NCBI RefSeq assembly: GCF_008329525.1
Contig: NZ_NPKQ01000005.1
Coordinates: forward strand, 186,001-250,000
Origin: Tardiphaga sp. P9-11
Lineage (GTDB): Bacteria > Pseudomonadota > Alphaproteobacteria > Rhizobiales > Xanthobacteraceae
Reading direction: 5' to 3'
Length of the DNA stretch: 64,000 nt
A program made the translations under genes and the position numbers. The notes under the pieces were generated by a model. That model had not been told where the DNA came from and ran no database searches. It saw nothing but the letters and a program-made list of their open reading frames with translations. This document shows positions 60,747 to 64,000 of the stretch, one piece after another (the stretch's first letter is position 1; the number at the start of each line of letters is the position of its first letter).

Positions 60747-62249
60747 TCAGTTCGACGGTGCGGAATCCGCAATCGATGAATCTTTCTCCGCTGCCTCATC
60801 GAGCTTGCGGTAGAGCGTCGACCGGCCGATTTTGAGGCGCCGTGCGACTTCCGACATCTGGCCGCGATAGTGCGCAATGGCAAAACGGATGATCTCGGAT
60901 TCGAGCTCTTCCAGTGCCCTTACCTCGTTCTCGGCTGTCAGCATGGACAGGCTTCCGGCGGCTGGTGATATCGGGGCTGCGTCGATGCCCGGTACCATGG
61001 TCGGCGCCATCGTGTGGAAGACGGGTTCTACAATCAGCGGCGCGGCCACCGATGCCACGATCGATGGGGCGTGCGCGGTCGTTTGCGGGAAGTCGACCAG
61101 TCCGAGTTGATCGCCTTCGCTCATCACCACGGCGCGGTAGACGGCATTTTCCAGCTGCCTGATATTGCCCGGCCAGTCGAGCTGTGTGAGCATCGTCATG
61201 GCGTCGCCAGCGATGCTGGTAATCGGTTTGTTCTCCTCGGCGCAGAAACGCGCCAGGAAATGTCGCAGCAGATACGGAATGTCCTCGCGGCGCGCCCGGA
61301 GCGGCGGCACCGTGAGCGGCAGCACATGCAGGCGATAGAACAGGTCTTCGCGGAATTGCCCGGCTTTGACGAGATCGAGCAGCTTGCGGTTGGTGGCCGA
61401 AATGATGCGGACGTCGACCTTGACCGGCTTGCGCCCGCCAACGGCCTCGACCGAACCTTCCTGAAGCGCGCGCAGCAGCTTTACTTGTGCCGATAGCGGC
61501 AGCTCGCCGACTTCGTCGAGAAACAGCGTGCCGCCGTGAGCCTCGACAAACTTGCCGAGGTGTCGGTCGGTGGCGCCGGTAAAGGCGCCCTTCTCGTGGC
61601 CGAACAGGATCGACTCCACGAGGTTGTCGGGAATAGCGCCGCAATTCACGGCCACGAACGGCTTGCTGCTGCGTTCGCCCGAGCCGTGGATGGCGCGCGC
61701 GATCAATTCCTTGCCGACACCGGACTCGCCTTCGATCAGCACGGGGATCGTAGATGTCGCCGCCTTGCGTGCAGTGCGTAGCACGGCGTCCATGCCGGCA
61801 TTGCGTGTGACGATGTCGGCAAAAGTGAGCTTGCCTTCGCGGCTGTGCCTGATGCGCTGCAATTCGCCTTTCAACGCGCTGGTATTGAGCGCATTGCGCA
61901 GGCTCACCTGCAGACGTTCGACGCCGACAGGTTTGACGACGAAATCATGTGCGCCGGCACGCATGGCGGACACAACATTCTCGATACCGCCATGGGCGGT
62001 CTGGACGATGACGGGGATGCTGAGGCCGTTATCGCGGATCTTGTCGAGCACGCCCATGCCGTCGAGGCCGGGCATCATCAGGTCGAGGACCAGAGCATCG
62101 ATGGCAGGCGCGTCTGGGTCGGTCAGCCGGGCCACGGCGGCATCGCCGCTCTCGACGGTGATGGCCTCATAGCCGCAGCGTTGCACCATGTTTTCGAGGA
62201 GGCGGCGCTGGACGGCGTCGTCATCTGCGATGAGGATTCGTTCGGCCAT
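60747..62249 (-). CDS. NtrC-class sigma-54-dependent response regulator
   Basis: 500 residues. The receiver (1-125) has Asp10/Asp11, phospho-acceptor Asp56 (ALVLDLMMPGLDG) and Lys in VVKPVG. The AAA+ domain (about 145-380) has Walker A GESGVGKE, the sigma-54 contact loop GAFTGA (HEKGAFTGATDRH), Walker B LFLDEVGELP and the arginine finger region ISATNRKLLD. The Fis-type HTH is C-terminal at about 450-490 (IAHYRGQMSEVARRLKIGRS, TLYRKLDE). No histidine kinase gene is adjacent, so its sensor is elsewhere. It activates sigma-54 promoters of unknown identity. The upstream region at 62250-62311 is short. Confidence 0.93.
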   Translation of the reverse strand: MAERILIADDDAVQRRLLENMVQRCGYEAITVESGDAAVARLTDPDAPAIDALVLDLMMPGLDGMGVLDKIRDNGLSIPVIVQTAHGGIENVVSAMRAGAHDFVVKPVGVERLQVSLRNALNTSALKGELQRIRHSREGKLTFADIVTRNAGMDAVLRTARKAATSTIPVLIEGESGVGKELIARAIHGSGERSSKPFVAVNCGAIPDNLVESILFGHEKGAFTGATDRHLGKFVEAHGGTLFLDEVGELPLSAQVKLLRALQEGSVEAVGGRKPVKVDVRIISATNRKLLDLVKAGQFREDLFYRLHVLPLTVPPLRARREDIPYLLRHFLARFCAEENKPITSIAGDAMTMLTQLDWPGNIRQLENAVYRAVVMSEGDQLGLVDFPQTTAHAPSIVASVAAPLIVEPVFHTMAPTMVPGIDAAPISPAAGSLSMLTAENEVRALEELESEIIRFAIAHYRGQMSEVARRLKIGRSTLYRKLDEAAEKDSSIADSAPSN

Positions 62250-62311
62250 GGCAACTCCAAAGCGGGTGTGTCCCGATTTGAGCCACCATGGCGATCAAAG
62301 CCTTAATGCTT

Positions 62312-62971
62312 TCATAACACCGGGGCGAGGTATGCCGTCGCATAGGGCCAGACTTCGCGGGCACCGCGATAGATCATGTCACCCGCCACATAGAGAATGA
62401 TGGCGAGACCGACATAGGCGATCCAGCGGTGCTTTTGCAGCAGTTTGGCGATGAAGGAGGCGGCGAGACCCATCAGTGCGATCGACAGCACGAGACCAAA
62501 CACGAGGATGCTCGGATGCTCGCGCGCGGCGCCGGCAACCGCGAGCACATTGTCCAGCGACATGGAGACGTCAGCGACGGTGATCTGCCAGATCGCCTGA
62601 CCCAGCGTTTTGCGCGGGCCGGTAGACGAGCCGTCGGCATTGAGCTTTTCGAGTTCGTCGAGATCGTGCTCATGTCCGGCGCGCAATTCGCGCCACATCT
62701 TCCAGCACACCCATAGCAGCAGGACGCCGCCAGCCAGAAGCAGGCCGATAATCTGCAGCAGTTGAACGGTGATGCTGGCGAAGCCGATGCGCAGAATGGT
62801 GGCGGCGACGATACCGATCAGGATGGCCTTGCCGCGCTGTTCCTTGGGAAGGCCGGCGGCCGCAAGGCCGATCACGATGGCATTGTCGCCGGCGAGAACC
62901 AGGTCGATCATCACGACCTGGAAAAGTGCAGTCATAGCTTCAGCGGTGAAGAATTCTGTCATGTGGGCCAC
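62312..62971 (-). CDS. TerC-family membrane protein (YjbE type)
   Basis: 219 residues, about seven membrane helices. The conserved Asp-containing motifs of TerC are present in helix 1 (MIDLVLAGDNAIVIGLAA) and helix 5 (QITVADVSMSLDNVLAVAG). A polar insertion (GHEHDLDELEKLNADGSS) separates the halves. Relatives export manganese or other metal ions or are linked to tellurite resistance. No yybP-ykoY riboswitch was recognised in the 129 bp upstream. It is probably monocistronic. Confidence 0.9.
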   Translation of the reverse strand: MAHMTEFFTAEAMTALFQVVMIDLVLAGDNAIVIGLAAAGLPKEQRGKAILIGIVAATILRIGFASITVQLLQIIGLLLAGGVLLLWVCWKMWRELRAGHEHDLDELEKLNADGSSTGPRKTLGQAIWQITVADVSMSLDNVLAVAGAAREHPSILVFGLVLSIALMGLAASFIAKLLQKHRWIAYVGLAIILYVAGDMIYRGAREVWPYATAYLAPVL

Positions 62972-63100
62972 TCCGTATGAACGTCCAGTCCGACATCACA
63001 GTTCGGGTGAACTGCCAGAGGGGCCCGGGCCAGGACGTGCTTGTTAAAAGTCGTGCTTTGCAAAAGCATGCGGGTTTGATCCCGCGATTGATCCGATCCG

Positions 63101-63442
63101 TTACTCGGGTTGATCCGAGAGGGTGACGAGCCGAACCATCTGGTCGGGCTCGATGAGAATGGTGATGCCGACCCCGATGAAGGTCAGGACGCCGGCGATA
63201 TCGAACCAGGTCGCGCGTCGCGCGAAGTTCCGCGGAATCAGCGCGCCCCCGGCCATCAATGCTGCAAATGCGAATAGCAGGGTGGCGACCATCGGCGCCA
63301 GCGCGTCGAGCGAGACAAATGCGCGCAAGGCCAGTGCGGCGGTCAAAGCCAGCAGCAGGCTTGCGGCAAACAGCTCCTTGACCCGGTGAGGGGCAGGGGG
63401 CGCATATTTGCGGGCGATGAAGCTTCGACCCGTGAACGCCAT
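63101..63442 (-). CDS. Small three-helix membrane protein, unknown
   Basis: 113 residues. A basic N-terminus (MAFTGRSFIARKYAPPAPHR) precedes three hydrophobic helices at about 24-42, 47-67 and 78-97 (LFAASLLLALTAALALRAFV, MVATLLFAFAALMAGGALIP, FDIAGVLTFIGVGITILIEP). No family recognised. It is divergent from an XRE regulator 103 bp away. Confidence 0.6.
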   Translation of the reverse strand: MAFTGRSFIARKYAPPAPHRVKELFAASLLLALTAALALRAFVSLDALAPMVATLLFAFAALMAGGALIPRNFARRATWFDIAGVLTFIGVGITILIEPDQMVRLVTLSDQPE

Positions 63443-63545
63443 GATCGTCTCTTGCTGTTCCGTCCCGTGCCGTCTTGAGCGCTGGCGACGTTCCTGCAGG
63501 CGGTTGGTTGTGCTACGGTAAAGTCGTCAGCTTGAGAAATTTGAA

Positions 63546-63893
63546 ATGGATAGTTTCGTAAAAATGAAACTTGGTCAAGATCAAGATGTTTCTGTGGAGC
63601 GGCGGCAGGGAAAGCCAGTGCCGGAAGCCCGGCAATTGCGGAAACAGGCGGGGGACTGGCTGAAGGCGCGCCGCGCGGACGCTGGCCTGTCGCAGGTCGA
63701 TCTCGCGGCCCGGCTCGGTCTCAAATATTACACGTTCATTTCGCAGGTTGAGAACGGCTTCAGCCGGGTGCCGACCGAGACCATGGAAGCCTGGGCTATC
63801 CAGCTCGGTCTCGAACCGGCGGCCTTCGCCAAATATTTGCTGGTCTATTACGAGCCGGAATTGCACCGGCTGCTGTTCGGAGCATCCAAATGA
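63546..63893 (+). CDS. XRE-type helix-turn-helix regulator
   Basis: 115 residues. The HTH lies at about 30-85 (QAGDWLKARRADAGLSQVDL, then AARLGLKYYTFISQVENGFS). Unlike classic XRE operator binders it has a Tyr-rich turn (KYYTFISQVENGFSRVP) and a closing segment EPAAFAKYLLVYYEPELHRL. This layout is typical of short XRE proteins in rhizobia encoded just ahead of a coupled partner. The stop overlaps the next start (ATGA at 63890-63893), so the two proteins are made together. Confidence 0.8.
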   Translation: MDSFVKMKLGQDQDVSVERRQGKPVPEARQLRKQAGDWLKARRADAGLSQVDLAARLGLKYYTFISQVENGFSRVPTETMEAWAIQLGLEPAAFAKYLLVYYEPELHRLLFGASK

Positions 63894-64000
63894 ACGTCGT
63901 CGCATTCCGGCGTAAGCCGCTGCAGGGCGCGTGGAGCGAGACCGAGCTCGCTACGCTTGCCGACACAATCAATATCGGACGTCGCGGCGAGGAATGGGAG
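63890..64000 (+). CDS. Hypothetical protein coupled to the XRE regulator, cut by the window end
   Basis: 37 codons are visible from the ATG at 63890, overlapping the regulator's stop by 4 nt. They read MNVVAFRRKPLQGAWSETEL, then ATLADTINIGRRGEEWE. This resembles the start of small Bradyrhizobium-type proteins following XRE genes (recollection), but nothing functional can be said from the fragment. Confidence 0.6.
   Translation, partial: MNVVAFRRKPLQGAWSETELATLADTINIGRRGEEWE

Noticed and set aside
62972-63100. yybP-ykoY manganese riboswitch before the TerC gene
   Set aside because: TerC genes often have one, but the conserved loop sequences could not be found on the minus strand here.
1-64000. 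CRISPR arrays, rRNA operons or complete insertion sequences
   Set aside because: No spaced direct repeats, no rRNA-like blocks and no intact transposase of a classical IS family were seen on either strand.

Overview
The window looks like chromosomal DNA of an alphaproteobacterium, most likely the Bradyrhizobium/Rhodopseudomonas/Afipia group (Nitrobacteraceae). This is inferred from a FixLJ pair with a heme-PAS FixL, a FixK-type regulator, six perfect FixK boxes (TTG[A/C]-N6-[T/G]CAA), a phasin, a DUF882 protein and a large L,D-transpeptidase. No rRNA, tRNA or CRISPR array was seen.

Bases 1-8.2 kb: a LysR fragment, a secreted GlcG/HbpS-like protein, an internally deleted MFS pump, a TetR-controlled EmrAB-type efflux pair and a thioredoxin-reductase-like flavoprotein with a cyclic-nucleotide-binding domain. 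Bases 8.4-32 kb are accessory. They hold a translationally coupled cassette of two tyrosine recombinases plus a small third protein (8474-14080), a broken nitronate monooxygenase and a hipA with an in-frame amber codon. Next comes a divergent locus of a 1975-residue COG1112-type helicase/nuclease facing an Mre11/SbcD-like nuclease and a Rad50/YhaN-like ATPase (16657-27424). The zone ends with remnants typical of integrated elements: a ParA-like ATPase, a DUF6634-like protein, an XRE regulator, a restriction-endonuclease fragment and a GapR C-terminus.

Bases 32-35 kb: a chemoreceptor and small hypothetical genes. Bases 35-56 kb form a micro-oxic metabolism and stress island: phosphoketolase, a FixK-type regulator whose 3' end runs into a CBS remnant, four intact CBS proteins, a universal stress protein, cytochrome c, DUF2892, CHAD, a two-domain kinase, a Pat-like acyl-CoA synthetase/acetyltransferase, a Mla-type MCE transporter, fixLJ and a phasin. 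The FixK boxes lie in front of five of these transcription units. The picture is FixL sensing low oxygen, FixJ activating a FixK-type regulator, and FixK switching on acetyl-phosphate/acetyl-CoA handling, energy-sensing CBS proteins, envelope lipid transport and PHB-granule proteins.

Bases 56-64 kb are ordinary chromosome: DUF882 and L,D-transpeptidase cell-wall enzymes, an NtrC-class response regulator, a TerC protein, a small membrane protein and an XRE regulator with a coupled partner cut by the window end.
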